From Toxonevra muliebris (lineage: Eukaryota; Arthropoda; Insecta; Diptera; Pallopteridae): DNA of 64,000 bases. Location of the stretch: the NCBI GenBank assembly GCA_963691655.1, contig OY829326.1, positions 142,866,998 through 142,930,997 on the forward strand. Reading direction: 5' to 3'. The number at the start of each line of letters is the position of its first letter. Positions within the stretch are counted from its first letter, which is position 1. The notes beneath the pieces are model-generated. The model saw only the letters and a list, made by a program, of their open reading frames with translations, was not told the DNA's origin and made no database searches. Positions 34,823-46,240 of the stretch are shown one piece after another. The position numbers and the translations under genes are program-made.

Positions 34823-36098
34823 TACAGGGTGACAATCGTAAAGTGACGCACACATTTCAGCAGTTATTTTCAAAAGGACGTACTTTCATTAAGTACAATT
34901 AAGTGTTAACATTGCTGAATATATAAGCATTCATTTGAACCCCACCTCATTCAATATAACCTCCTTTAGCCTGCACACATGCCTTCAATCGATCCGGAAA
35001 TCGTAGGACTGTTCGCCGCAGGACTTCCTGATCAATTTCAGTCCAGGCTTTCTCTAATGAATTTGTCAGCGACTCCAGACTGTGGTGTTGAGATGCACAA
35101 GCCTTACTCTCTAAAATACTCCAAATAGAGTAGTCCATTGGATTCAAGTCTGGGGAGTATGGTGGCCATTCTTGAGATGTTATGAATCCAGAAAAATTGT
35201 ATTTTATCCATGTTTGCGTTAATTTTGCCCTGTGAGAAGGTGTAGAATCTTGCTGGAAAGTCCATTTTTCATTTACAAATGTATCTTGGGCCCAGGGAAG
35301 AACATGTTCATTTAAAATGCTCCGATAAACAACCTGGTCAATTTTAACACCCTCTTCAACGAATATTAGAGGGAAACTCCAGCCCATACCATAACGGAAG
35401 CTGGCTTTTGAACTCGGCCAACAGTCCTATTTTGTTGCGATGATGATGTTAGCCACATTCGGTCATTTTGCGCATTGAAATGTTGTTCAACCGTGAAAAT
35501 TTTTTCATCTGTAAACAAGATATTTTCAACATTTTTTAACACGGAGGAGCGTAGCAACGCCTTGCATCTTTGCAGTCGCAAATCTTTCTTTTTTTGTGTC
35601 AGATCTTGAGCTTTTCGGAGCTTGTACGGCTTAAGATTAAGCTTTGATTTTGCAATGATTTGCACTGTTTCACGGTTTACTCCCACTTCCTTAGCGATTT
35701 TTCTCATTGAGCGCCTTGGATTTCGCTTCATTCGTTTACGAATTTTTTCTGTTAAACCAGTAGTGACAACTGTTGAAAATTTTCCCCGGTCTCTATCTCC
35801 AAAACCCCCAGTTTCATTATATCAAATAATAGCTCGGTCTACCGTACGACTTGACAAATTTAAAGCCTTTGCAATTTGACGGCTACTATAATTTGCCAAA
35901 TGAAATTTCATAATTTCACAACGAATATTTTCCTTGTCCATTTTTATGGAAATTTCAAAATGTAATAACAAAAATTCAAATGAAATTAAAAGCAAAGCCA
36001 ATGATGAATGAATTTGCTTTTTAAATTAAAGTAACGGTAAATGGCAAAGCTTGCTGCAGAGTATTAAACTTGCGTCACTTTACAATTGTCACCCTGTA
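34823..36098 (-). mobile_element. Tc1-like element, DD37D type, full length
   Basis: The ends TACAGGGTGACAATCGTAAA (left) and TACAGGGTGACAATTGTAAA (right, inverted) are flanked by TA (34821-34822 and 36099-36100). The 1276-bp length and a single transposase on the minus strand are typical of the Tc1/mariner superfamily. Confidence 0.92.
34947..35941 (-). pseudogene. DD37D Tc1/mariner-superfamily transposase, one stop and one frameshift
   Basis: Translation starts MDKENIRCEIM at 35941. An N-terminal paired helix-turn-helix (SSRQIAKALN, then RSMRKIAKEVGVNRETV) is followed by the catalytic core: LFTDEKIF, then QQDSTPSH, then SPDLNPMDYSIW, with 37 residues between the second and third Asp. That spacing and the NPxDY ending fit the maT-like DD37D group. 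A TGA interrupts the frame near 35823, and a one-base shift occurs near 35370-35385, splitting the C-terminal part (34947-35387). About 331 codons in total. Probably inactive but only lightly damaged. Confidence 0.88.
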
Positions 36099-36369
36099 TA
36101 TAGCAGTTGTTGTAAATTTAAATTGTCTTCGGATTCAGCAAAGATTACTGCGTCATCCAGATATCGCATAAAATTTTGAAGTCATCAGCAGACTTGCAGA
36201 GTCCAAGCGCTGCTGGTTTAACATCTTCATAAAAAATCTGTTCGATTTTGAACGAATTTTTTTACGCGAATTTTGAATGACGATCCAGAAGTGTCAAGTG
36301 TTAATTTTACCCAATATTTCCTTACAAAATTTTGAAACTGAGGGTCTGATACTATTAATAAAATCATAA

Positions 36370-37545
36370 TAGGTGATGAAGTTTGGTTGTTCAGAGACCA
36401 AACACCAGTCTATTTTACGTTTCTACCTGTCCGAACTCCCTGCTCCACCTACTGACTTCACCTTGGTCTTGTCTGCGGACGACTGCTCTATTCTCGCGAC
36501 TGGCAGTGATATTACCGATCTCACCAACAAAGTCAACACCTACCTGAAGGAAGTCTCGGGTTACTTTAGATTCTGAAATCTGCAGCTCTAGCCCGAAAAA
36601 CCGTCGGCTACGCTTTTCACCCCGTGAACCAAGGAGGTTAGACAAATACTGCATCTTCAGGCCGATGGCCGGCAAATACCGACCGTGAAATGGGTGTTAC
36701 ATTCGGCTGCCTTCTCACCTTCGCAGCACATGCCAAAAATACGCGCAACAACGTCAGCAAACGCTCCAATGTGCTTAAAACGCTCGCAGGCAGCACATGG
36801 AGGAAAGACAAGGAGACGCCACTGACAACCTACAAGGCTCTTGCCGATAGCTGGTAGATCAATGCTAAATTACGTATGGACTCCTGGCAGCAGCGACTCA
36901 GAATGGCGCAGGCTCTGAGAGTCGCAAAATGCAGCCCTGCACACCATCACTGGCTGACATCTGATGACGCCTGAAAATTATCTGTCAAATTAATTCTGGC
37001 TGGCATGCCATTCCTAAGGACACCTAAAATATGGACTAACCACACTAACACCACCCGCCCCCCCTCCCCGTAATATTCGGGATGACTTGACAATTTACGA
37101 CCTACGTCCTGGTCGTAAGAAATGACAAACAACAATTCACTGGTCCGCAGCGCGGTAATGGAATTTACCCATTCGTGCCAGGCTAATTTATTTCTGAACG
37201 AAGGACCTCCTGCTGTTGCCGAAGTGGAAGAGACCATGCCCAGGACGGCTAGGTCACAGCTTAGGTCTGGCTACAGAAAATTCCTTAACTCGTACATGAG
37301 AAGGATTAATGGAAATATACAGGACGTAAGCCCCAACTGCTGCCAAAGCCTTCATGGCACCTAACATCTATTTAAATGCCCATTGCACCCAACACATCAG
37401 ACTGTTAAAGACCTGAGGACTGAGAACCCACCCGGTGGAGGTGGCCACTTTCCTAGGACTGGAACTAACACTAACTGACGATTAAACAACATAATTGCGA
37501 AAAAAATGACAATAGTTGAAGTTGCTACAACAACAACAACACTAA
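36370..37545 (+). pseudogene. jockey-like LINE fragment, RT C-terminal half
   Basis: The plus strand carries SADDCSILATGSDITDL (RT active site, with Ser for the usual Tyr), then KVNTYLKEVSGYF, then LLTFAAHAKN and VLKTLAGSTWRKDKETPLTTYKAL in another frame, then the C-terminal SQLRSGY..FLNSYM..IN and a final block including VEVATFLGLEL. This is the order of jockey-type ORF2. Multiple stops and frameshifts break it. The 3' end is an (AAC)n-like tail near 37525-37545, followed by unrelated sequence. It is 5'-truncated and inactive. Confidence 0.8.
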
Positions 37546-38930
37546 CTGCTTAGCAAAATGCACTAACAAGTCAATTGGGTGTTTCTAAAAAAAAGTTCCT
37601 CCGTTTTCTTCTTACTAATTTCTAAGCAATGGCTGTTGCTGTTTTCTATATAAGAAATTAAAATTCAAGAATTAATTTCTATGCAAAATAACTAAAACTA
37701 TAATTCTTTAAAAAAAAAAGGAAGAAATCATTTAAAATTTGTTCGCAATGGCATTTAACTATTCCTGTGTGCATGCTTGTTTTGGGAAAACACATACATA
37801 TACAGATAAATGCACTCTTATGCACACATGTATGCACAAGTATGTGTCTTTCCTTTCAAAATGATTGATGATGGTCAACAGATGTGTAATGCTGTTGGTG
37901 GTGGTGCTGATACTGGTGGTGCTGCAGTGTGTTAAGATGGACAAGTGAGGTACACTTGACAGCAAGCAATTCTGTATGTGTGCATGTGTACAATATATGC
38001 AAACTTAAGCTGACCAACTGTACCGAATTTTATGGTACAATACCGAAATAAGCGTCACATGTACCATGCTCCAACAAAAATTTCTTATATGAAAATATTT
38101 GTGTACAGATATGTTAAAATTATTAGTTTTGTTTAATTTTTAAAGAAGTAGGTACTTCTTGATTTATAATTCCCCCAAAAGGTACTTATAGCAAAATTTT
38201 TATCAAATTTTGTGCTACCGAGTTTATCGATACTTGGGTCACCTTTGAAGAAGTGTTGTCTCGTTTTATTGACTGTTGAAACGAAATGCCTATTCCTAGC
38301 TCCGAAACATATGAGTATTTTCAATGTAATTTTTCTATTTGCTTGTATATCTATGAAATATATTCATGGGCCTTTTAAGGATGAAAATTTAAGATGGCAT
38401 TTGTCATATTCAGAAATAATACAAATAATATTTATTTTTTTTTATAAGATATACATACTTACATATCGTTTTCCTACCATAGATATATTTGTATATTAAG
38501 GTTGATCGAGGTTCGGGCAAAAATTTTGCAGACAAATTTTTTTTTGGAGTCGCTTTAGACCCGATATTAAAAGCAAGCAAAGTAATTGAAAACAATATGT
38601 TTTTCTATAGAAAAAAAAAACAAGTAACTGAACTGTGATTTCAAAACTTCAGTTGAAATTTGGTTGAACTCAAGCTAATTTTTTTTTATATTCTCTTCGA
38701 CTAAGTTGAAAATTCGATAACCCCTAATGTATATATGTATATATACATATTTTATTTTTAATTTAAAAAGAAATAAAATTTTTTCAATCTTTGAAGTCTT
38801 GGCTATTGAACCCAGAGCTAAGTACGAACAAATTGGCAATATTTTGATTCTACTTTCTGTCTTAATCTGACTTTTTCAAGTGGTCTGCCAGGTGGTCTGT
38901 TCACTTATATTTTCTGATTCGAACGTATAG
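37546..38930. other. Noncoding interval
   Basis: No gene is supported. ggtggtgctg simple sequence lies at about 37895-37925, and AT-rich sequence elsewhere. Confidence 0.35.
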
Positions 38931-38936
38931 GGGCTT

Positions 38937-40080
38937 TATTTTGTTCTGAGCAACTTCTGGTGGAATACTTTATTAAGTAAAAAAATTGGTAGTATAATTC
39001 GAAGGCATTTGATTACAAAGAACTGTAGCTTGTTGAGTATATTTTGCGTTGTCCTCCAAATACCGTAGCCCTGCAATTGCACTGAGCAGAGCTGTAAAAG
39101 ATTGCAGTCATTTCGAACTGCATTCATTGAAGTCACTGGAAATGAATTACGTTTTCTGATTACAGTCTTTGATTTCATTTGAGACTTATGACTTTAAAAA
39201 ATTAAGTCACCAATCTTTTTGAAGTCAATGACTGCTCATTGATTATAGCAATCAATTAGAGACTTCAATGCAAATAAGTCACAATCACTCACATGACTTC
39301 ACATTATACTTGAAGTCACAGTCATGACTTCAAATTGGTTTGAAGTCACTGCCATGACTTCAAATTGGTTTGAAGTCTTGCAATCATTTGAGACTTCGCC
39401 TTCACTGAGTGAAGTCTGTTATTGAATGATAAAATATATACAGTATTTATAAGTAGTATAATTATTTAATTAAACAAAAAAGCTCTTCATGATTTTAACG
39501 ACAATAAGGCAGTTGTGAAAAAACATAATATACATCTCAGCTTAGACATACATATTGTACATATAAGTAACTACATACATAAATCGAAAAAAGTTGCTTG
39601 AGGCACAGCTTTGATTTCGATGATTTTTTATATTTGCAACAAGAGAAATAATTCGTAACAAGTGTGACTTCCAAGTTATTTCCACGAATTCAATTTATTT
39701 CGGTGAAGTCAATTGACTTCATTGAAATAAATTGAAGTCAATTGACTTCAAATGACTTCAATTGACTTCAAATGACTTAAATTCACTTTAAATGACTTCA
39801 AAATGAATGACTTCAAGTCAATTAATATTTTGTTGAGATTAGGACTGCAAATAAAAGACTGATCATTCATGACTTCAAAAAAATGACTTCAAAAATGAAG
39901 GATAAGTCATTGACTTCAATATGACTTGTGACTTCAAAGTTTTAATTCCGCATTCACAAAAAGACTGGATTATTGCAATCATTTTTTTTAGAAGTCAGTT
40001 GACTTCAAACCTAAAAAGACTGCAATCTTTTACAGCTCTGGCACTGAGGTTTCAAAAAATGTACCAAATTCTTCTTCAAA
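38937..40080 (-). pseudogene. LINE fragment split by a hAT MITE
   Basis: On the minus strand, 38937-39086 encodes GYGIWRTTQNILNKLQFFV and KCLRIILPIF, which resemble the region after the RT fingers in many LINEs (YGxETW..T...KLQ.FVNKCLR.IL.I.W). It continues on the other side of the MITE (40041-40080) with FGTFFETSV in the same frame once one copy of the target duplication is discounted. It is a short, decayed piece; the clade is not certain. Confidence 0.45.
39087..40040. mobile_element. hAT-type MITE saturated with TGACTTCA / TGAAGTCA motifs
   Basis: The ends CAGAGCTGTAAAAGATTGCA and its inverted copy (23 bp) are flanked by an exact 8-bp duplication gcactgag (39079-39086 and 40041-40048). 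The interior contains dozens of tgacttcaa/ttgaagtca copies in both orientations, densest at 39690-39800 and 39880-40010. There is no coding frame. The ends and duplication size fit hAT. Confidence 0.82.
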
Positions 40081-40689
40081 AAATGTGGTCACCTTATGTA
40101 TACATGCATATCACTGTGTATATGTTTATGTTACATATTTTATGTGATTTCATGCTCTATATCTAACTATATAGCTATCTGCAAGTGCACATATTTGAAA
40201 TAATAAAACTAAAATATATATGCATACAGATATATTTGAATAAAAATAGAAGAAAAACTAAAATATTTCACAAAAATAACTATAAAAGCTGACTTGAAAA
40301 ATGTTTGCTTAGAAATTTCCTCTTATCTTTATTGCAAAAATGTATGACAAATAGTAGAAGGAAATCAATTTGTTAAGTAAAAAAATATTTAAAAATGAAA
40401 ATAAATGTTATAAGGAATAGTAGGAAATAAAATAAGTTTTCAGCTAGTGTAATTCAAGCGAAAAACGTTTGCATTTGCATGATGCTAGAAGCAGATCATA
40501 CGTTTAGAACAAATATCGTTCTCATATTGAAAGCAATCATGCATCCTGATTCGTCTGTCACAACATCTGATCTGGTTATACAGTGCAGGGAGATTCGGAT
40601 TTAGGTTGACAGCACAAAGTTAAGCGTTGCTTTCATATTGGTCTCTAGACTTTGGAACATAGAAAGCAACCAAAAAGCAAAGAAAGAGG

Positions 40690-40850
40690 CCCATCAGCTG
40701 TCGTAGTTGTAAATACTCAAAAGAAACAGAAACTATACTTCATTTTGTCTGTAATGTCCTATCTTAGGACGATCCTAAGAGAAAACCTTACTTCCGAAAT
40801 CTCGAGGAGCTATCAGAAACGTCGGAGTGGATATAAAAGAGAAGGAGAAA
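40690..40850 (+). pseudogene. Short LINE C-terminal (RNase H tail) fragment
   Basis: The plus strand reads CRSCKYSKETETILHFVC near 40700, then in a shifted frame YFRNLEELSETSEWI. The CxxC..H..C pattern and the following residues are typical of the tail after RNase H in jockey/LOA-type elements, like the piece at 21379-21628. Stops and a frameshift are present. Confidence 0.45.
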
Positions 40851-41051
40851 AAAAAGCACATACACCTGGGTTCATAGGTTGAACCGTTAGTTTAGCCAAC
40901 CAACCATGGATTTCCTACGAGACCTCACTTAACCCACAGTTAAATTAAATATTTACTCACATTTCACTTTCATGTTCAAAAATCTTTAAAATAATTCATG
41001 ATTCAAACCAAATTTTGTACACACATACAAATAAACTTAGTGGTACTTGCA

Positions 41052-41201
41052 CAGGCGGATCTAGGGTTTACCTAAGAAGGAATGTTTAATTTTGTCCCTT
41101 TAAAATTTAGTTTAATTTATAACCAATGATTAAATTGTATGAAATTTCCTTCGCTAAAGGGGAAGGGGGCTTAACCTTGAATCACGCCTTGGATCCGCTA
41201 A
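41052..41201. mobile_element. 150-bp hAT-type MITE
   Basis: Ends CAGGCGGATCTAGGG and, inverted, TTAGCGGATCCAAGG, flanked by an exact 8-bp duplication tacttgca (41044-41051 and 41202-41209). It is noncoding. The right end matches that of 29899-30101. Confidence 0.7.
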
Positions 41202-41209
41202 TACTTGCA

Positions 41210-42030
41210 TACGTGTGTAAATGTAAGTCACTTCTGTATGAAAAACTTTAGTCTCTCTCTCTCTTTCTCCCGCTCTCTCTTTCTTTACATTTTCCACAAT
41301 TTAATTTCCTGCATCATAAATTCTGCGCATTTTAATTATCCTAACTTAAAATAGCGCGTCATGCTTTTAAATACAACCATCGCGAAAAACAACAACAACC
41401 AAAATAAAAACAAACAACAAAAACGACAACAACAACGACAACCAACATGCAGAAAAGAGAAAAGAAAGTATTTGATGCCATAATCAAAATCACTTAATGA
41501 AATAAGTACGAGAGTCTTAAAAGTCAATGCCAACAACCAGCAACAACAAATGCGCCACCAATTTTGTTTACTTTTTAATGTCAATGCAGAGGAAATTTCC
41601 TTGGCAGTTAACTAATTGATATTATTTGCATAGCAGAGACAGCACCAACAACAATAACAACAAGAAAAGTCTAGCTATTAAAGACTACTAACATTAAATA
41701 CAAAAATTTTATAACCTCAAAATGGTACAAAGAAAATTTAAGAAATGCAAGAAAATGGATTTTAATGAAAATATATTGGTGGCAGCCAAACTTTTCCATT
41801 CAACTCGTTAGACATCAAGAAGATGTTAAGAAGTTATACACAATTTCGTATTTGTATAAATGTCTGCTTTTAATTTAATGAATACGAAGAGTTGAATTTT
41901 TTATCATTAAAAAATAAACGTTTTTAATCATTTTAATGTAATTTTATTATTCATGAGTATCATTCCAAAAAAGTGCCATATTATGCTTGTCGAAAATAAA
42001 ATTTTCAATAACTTTATTACTGTTTCATAT
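41210..42030. other. Noncoding interval with microsatellites
   Basis: Contains (CT)n at about 41251-41284 and (AAC)n-like sequence at about 41389-41442. No gene is seen. Confidence 0.4.
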
Positions 42031-42031
42031 T

Positions 42032-42388
42032 TTATGAAAAAAAAAATCGTTCTAAAATTACACTGAGTATTTGGGGGGTAAGGCCTGTCTCATAATGGGA
42101 GTACTCAAAGTATCCAAATTCCTTCAACTTCAATGTAAATTCATACGATATAAAATTGGCATACTGAGAGTAAGTGCAATGATCTGGCTCTCTAATTATA
42201 CTCTCAACACCATTAACAGACATTATTATTTTCGTTTTCTTTGGAAAAGGCACTGGATTAAACTCTGAGGCAGGTGCTAGATTTCTATTTACACCAAGTC
42301 TGATGTTATGGATACCAAGCTCTGAACGGACAATAACTACTATAATCCGAAGCAGAGCCACGTTAGGCAGTCAGTGTTATGCACCTAG
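42032..42388 (-). CDS. Unrecognised ORF, possible coding relic
   Basis: A minus-strand frame of about 115 codons is open from just after a TGA near 42382 to 42032. It has no ATG near its start (the first possible start is a GTG at 42361). Composition is balanced, with SELGIHNIRLGVNRNLAPA and YEFTLKLKEFGYFEYS, unlike nearby AT-driven ORFs. No family is recognised and no clear splice site flanks it. It may be an exon or a decayed mobile-element gene. Confidence 0.25.
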
Positions 42389-42399
42389 ACAAGGGCCCA

Positions 42400-43480
42400 A
42401 ATTATTTATCAGTGTTTGTTTCTAGTCCATTTTATATTACATATTTTGGTAAAAACTCTTCCTTGCATTTTGAAGCTTATAAAATTTGTAATCCCTTTTG
42501 CTTCAGGACCTTCTTTGGATTACTTTTTAAATCAAAATTTAGGCCAAAAATGTGTCCCGTGGCCTAAGTCTTGGCGAAAAAAATTCCAACCAAATCGGTC
42601 AACAAGTGTGTAAATGCGACATCTATGGACCGGCAAGTTTTGTTGAAATTTTGTGCACCAGGGTTATATGGGCCAAGAAATTAAATTTTGCCACTATTTT
42701 GAAGTAAAAAAAAAAACATTTCAAAAGAGTCTCCGAAGCAAAAGTTAGAAAAATCTGGGAAAATTTAAAATTGTACTGTACTTGTACTGGAACTACATTT
42801 GTGGGCCGACCGATTTTATCCAAATTTTGTTCTTCATAGTTTTTTGGGTCAAAAATGGGGTAGCGAGACGAACTGATTTGACCAGGACTTTTTTTTAAAT
42901 ACTGAAATTTTGAAATCACGAAATCAATACGAAAATGTACTGATTTATGTATTTTTTACTGCTTTTGTACTGAGTTTTTCAAATTAATATCTTAAGAATT
43001 TTTGTTCTTAACCTTAATGGTCTTAAAATTGTTTTTGCAGACAGTCTCACTCTGTTTGTTTCTTTTTCTGATTGTTCACAAAATAAAATACATACGCGTT
43101 ACTGCTATTGAGAGGAGAACAGCAATATTTGCTTAAAAAAAGGACGGTTAACGTAAATTTTTAAATGAGTGAAAGGAATTTGTTATTAATTGAATTTGAT
43201 TACTGCCCGCAGTTCTCACAATCCTCTAAATATGAAAACTAATACGTAATCAACATTGTCTACTGACGAAAAAAAAATGTAAAATGAAAACACAAAATTT
43301 GAGAAAAAAATTTTAAGGACGTTTATATCACTATATTAAAATGTTTTCATGCGAACGGTACCAAGATAAAAATTTTGGGTTTCATGTATTACTTGACTTT
43401 TTTTTTTAGTTATAAGCTTAAATATTTAAGTATTTTTACAATTTGAATCATTTATTTTCAATTTTCCAAAACCTTTAATT
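42400..43480. other. Noncoding interval with a dispersed motif
   Basis: Short related stretches such as accgattttgttgaaatttt occur near 42640, 42810 and 44355, and inverted near 42590. This looks like a broken repeat family. No gene is seen. Confidence 0.35.
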
Positions 43481-43483
43481 GAC

Positions 43484-44120
43484 GCTAATTCCGTGCTAAA
43501 ATTTTGTCAGTAAAACTAATTCCGTGTTAATGCGAATATAATTCCGTTCGAAATTTATTGAAGGAAGAGTTGAGTGATTCCTAAGCCTTTTCTTGTAAAA
43601 AGTAAAACAGATTAAAGAAAATTTATATATTTTTTTACTCAAAAAACTGAGAAAATGTAACAATAAAAATGTAAGAAAATTAGGTAGCTTCTAGCGTATC
43701 AACTTTTTAAAAGGTATATTAAAACCGCGCACATTAAATATTTTATGGGTTTCAGATTTATGATTTTTACATCACAATTTATCAATCCCAATTTTTTTTT
43801 AAGTTAATCAAAAATTTTGGTTAAGTTAGCAACACAACCTACTAGCTGTCTTTTAGTTATTGGGAAATCTATCTCGGCAAAATGATGAATCCATTTTACA
43901 ACACTTTTGTGTGTATTTATTCTTTATCTTGTCTGCCTTGGTATTTTACACACTTTTGATGCTTTAGAGCATGTCATTTTGGACCAGTTTCAGCTTCAAG
44001 TGTAAGTTCTAAGGACGGTGCTGTATATTATTAGTTTTTTTTGGCATGACAACCGCTTGCAAGCTTGATATAGCTGTTGAAATAAAATAGCACGGAATTA
44101 CCCACTAGCACGGAATTAGC
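43484..44120. repeat. Inverted-repeat element with doubled TAATTCCGTGCTA motif
   Basis: Left end GCTAATTCCGTGCTA followed 18 bases later by TAATTCCGTGTTA; the right end, inverted, has GCTAATTCCGTGCTA followed five bases later by TAATTCCGTGCTA. The 637-bp span has no coding frame. No target duplication was found, so it could be a MITE or a foldback repeat. Confidence 0.5.
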
Positions 44121-45690
44121 TGCACTTACCTTACATTCAAATTACTAGGTAATAAAAGCATAAAAACCGTACTGATTTGGACGGATTTTCACTGCTTTCC
44201 AACGTCTAATGTATTGATTTCGCTGTTCTGGCTACCCTAGTCAAGAACCTAATTTTTTGCCTCCACTTTAATCCAAAAAATTATACAAAGCGGGCTCTGA
44301 AAAAAAATATGAAAAAACATTAATTTTCCTTTGCACTAGAACGCCATTATAGACCAACCGATTTTGTTGAAATTTTTGGCACAAATGTTTTTTTTTTTTT
44401 TTGCCAAGAACCATTTTTGACCTCTATTTCGATCTTCGAAAGGGGTTTTGGGGCCACAACTAAGTACAAATTTTATAAAATTCAAAATGCAGAGTTTTTT
44501 TTATTTTATGATGCTAATCATCTTGTTGTTACCCCTTCCCTCCTTCTCAAAAAAACGCTGTCATGGTGGGGGTTACAAAATCGTTCCACTCTAATGTATA
44601 TATGTATGTATCTGCGTATTCCTATTTTAAAATTTAGATTTTAAATTAATTTCATGCGTGTGAACATTACATTAGCTATTGTTATGGCAACAATTCTCAA
44701 AAGATTTTATAAAATTTTCATGATTAATAATCTCAAGGATATAATACTTGCTTTCTTCCACACAAGTGGAGTTGATTGTAACAATAACAACAAAAGTCGT
44801 GGAAAAGTTGATTAAGTAGCAAGTAATGAGTATAGAAAATTAATTTAAATACTAAATTTTGTTTGAAGTACATAATAGAGAGTATGTAAACATAGAATCA
44901 TTGTAATATATTAAGTGTTTAATAGAAGGAAATTAAGGTTGAAATATTCTATTTAGTGAGCTCCTACGCAGAATTTGGTACTAAAAAATTGCATATCACT
45001 GCCTTAATTTGCTAAATCCCTAACACGCATTTCCCGAATTTTAAAGAGGATATTTCGAATACTTTTTCCAGAATTTCGGTGCATGTCTCCAAAAATTTTG
45101 GAACATATGAAAGTGGGCACGGTTTATTAGGATCCATCAAGGCTTAAGCAAACTAAGGAATCGATATTCAGGTATACATATAGTTATTTGAAATCAGCCA
45201 CCGCAAGACCCCCAGGTCGACCACCTAAAAGATGGTTCGAATGCTGGACATCCAGTTCTACAGAAACATAATTTCTTATTTTTCTCTGATTTGTTAAATA
45301 TTTTTTGTAAAAATTGTTTTAATAACAGAATACAATCCCAGAATAAAGAAGAAGAAGATTAAAGTTCCTATCCATGAAATAAACATCAAATATGATTTGT
45401 ATGTATGTATGTATGTACAAGAATTTGTGGGAAATTAAATATTTCACAACTTGAGGTTGCCGTTCATAAAATCTCAAAATGTTTGTTGCTTTTAAATATT
45501 AAATAAGTACGAAGGTTAGTAAGCAAGTATAAAGTTATACAATGCCGAAGTCGGAAATGAATCGAGTAGAAAATTTTGTGTACTCAAATAAAAAATGTTA
45601 GATATCTTGATTTTTGGTACATAGATATTACAATACTTTTCTCAACAATTTATAGCCGGCGCACTATAGGGTATTTAACAGAAAAACTGG
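44121..45690. other. Noncoding interval
   Basis: Dispersed repeat fragments only, including catatcactgccttaattt near 44992 (also near 21862). No gene is supported. Confidence 0.35.
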
Positions 45691-45699
45691 CCAAAACTT

Positions 45700-46240
45700 T
45701 TATCTATTCAAAATCGTATTCTTAGTGTTTCGAGATGTTTCCTTTATAAAATGGATGAAATCGGCTAGAAGCCACGCCCACCTACCATACAAGTGAATTT
45801 TGCAAAGCGTGATATTAGCAAAAAAAATTTAAGTAAATTAAATGAAACTAAACACACTTATTTATATTGGCAAACAAAACATTTGGTATAAAAATTAACC
45901 AAATCCCTCAGTAACCACGCCCACTTCCTATATATATGAAATTTTCAAAGCGTGAAATCAGGAAAAATACTGAAGTAAGTTCAATTCAATTCGACACACT
46001 TCTTTATATGAGCGTAGGTAATATTTCGTACTAAAATCAACTAAATCCCTTGGTTACCACGCCCACCCCCAATATAAGTGAAATTTTCAAAGCGTGATAT
46101 CAGGCAAAATACTGAAGTAAATTAAATGAAACTAAACACACTTATTTGTATTAGTATATAAAACATTTAGTATGCAAATCAACCAAATCCCTAGGCAAAC
46201 ATGCCCACCTACCACACAAGTGAAATATGTAAGTTACTTG
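45700..46240. repeat. Tandem repeat, about four units of 142-143 bp
   Basis: The landmark ccacgcccac recurs at about 45772, 45915 and 46057, and as atgcccacc at about 46201. Each is followed by caagtgaa..ttgcaaagcgtgatat, a block taaatgaaactaaacacact, and aaccaaatccct. Units are imperfect. It resembles a short satellite array and is noncoding. Confidence 0.75.

Noticed and set aside
36110..36190. RYLDDAVIFAESEDNL on the minus strand, resembling an RT active site
   Set aside because: It is a short stretch with no other RT motifs on either side, and another frame through it is equally open, so a chance match is likely.
45170..45250. GRPPKRWFECW-like stretch, recalling LINE C-termini
   Set aside because: It is too short and isolated; no neighbouring LINE motifs.
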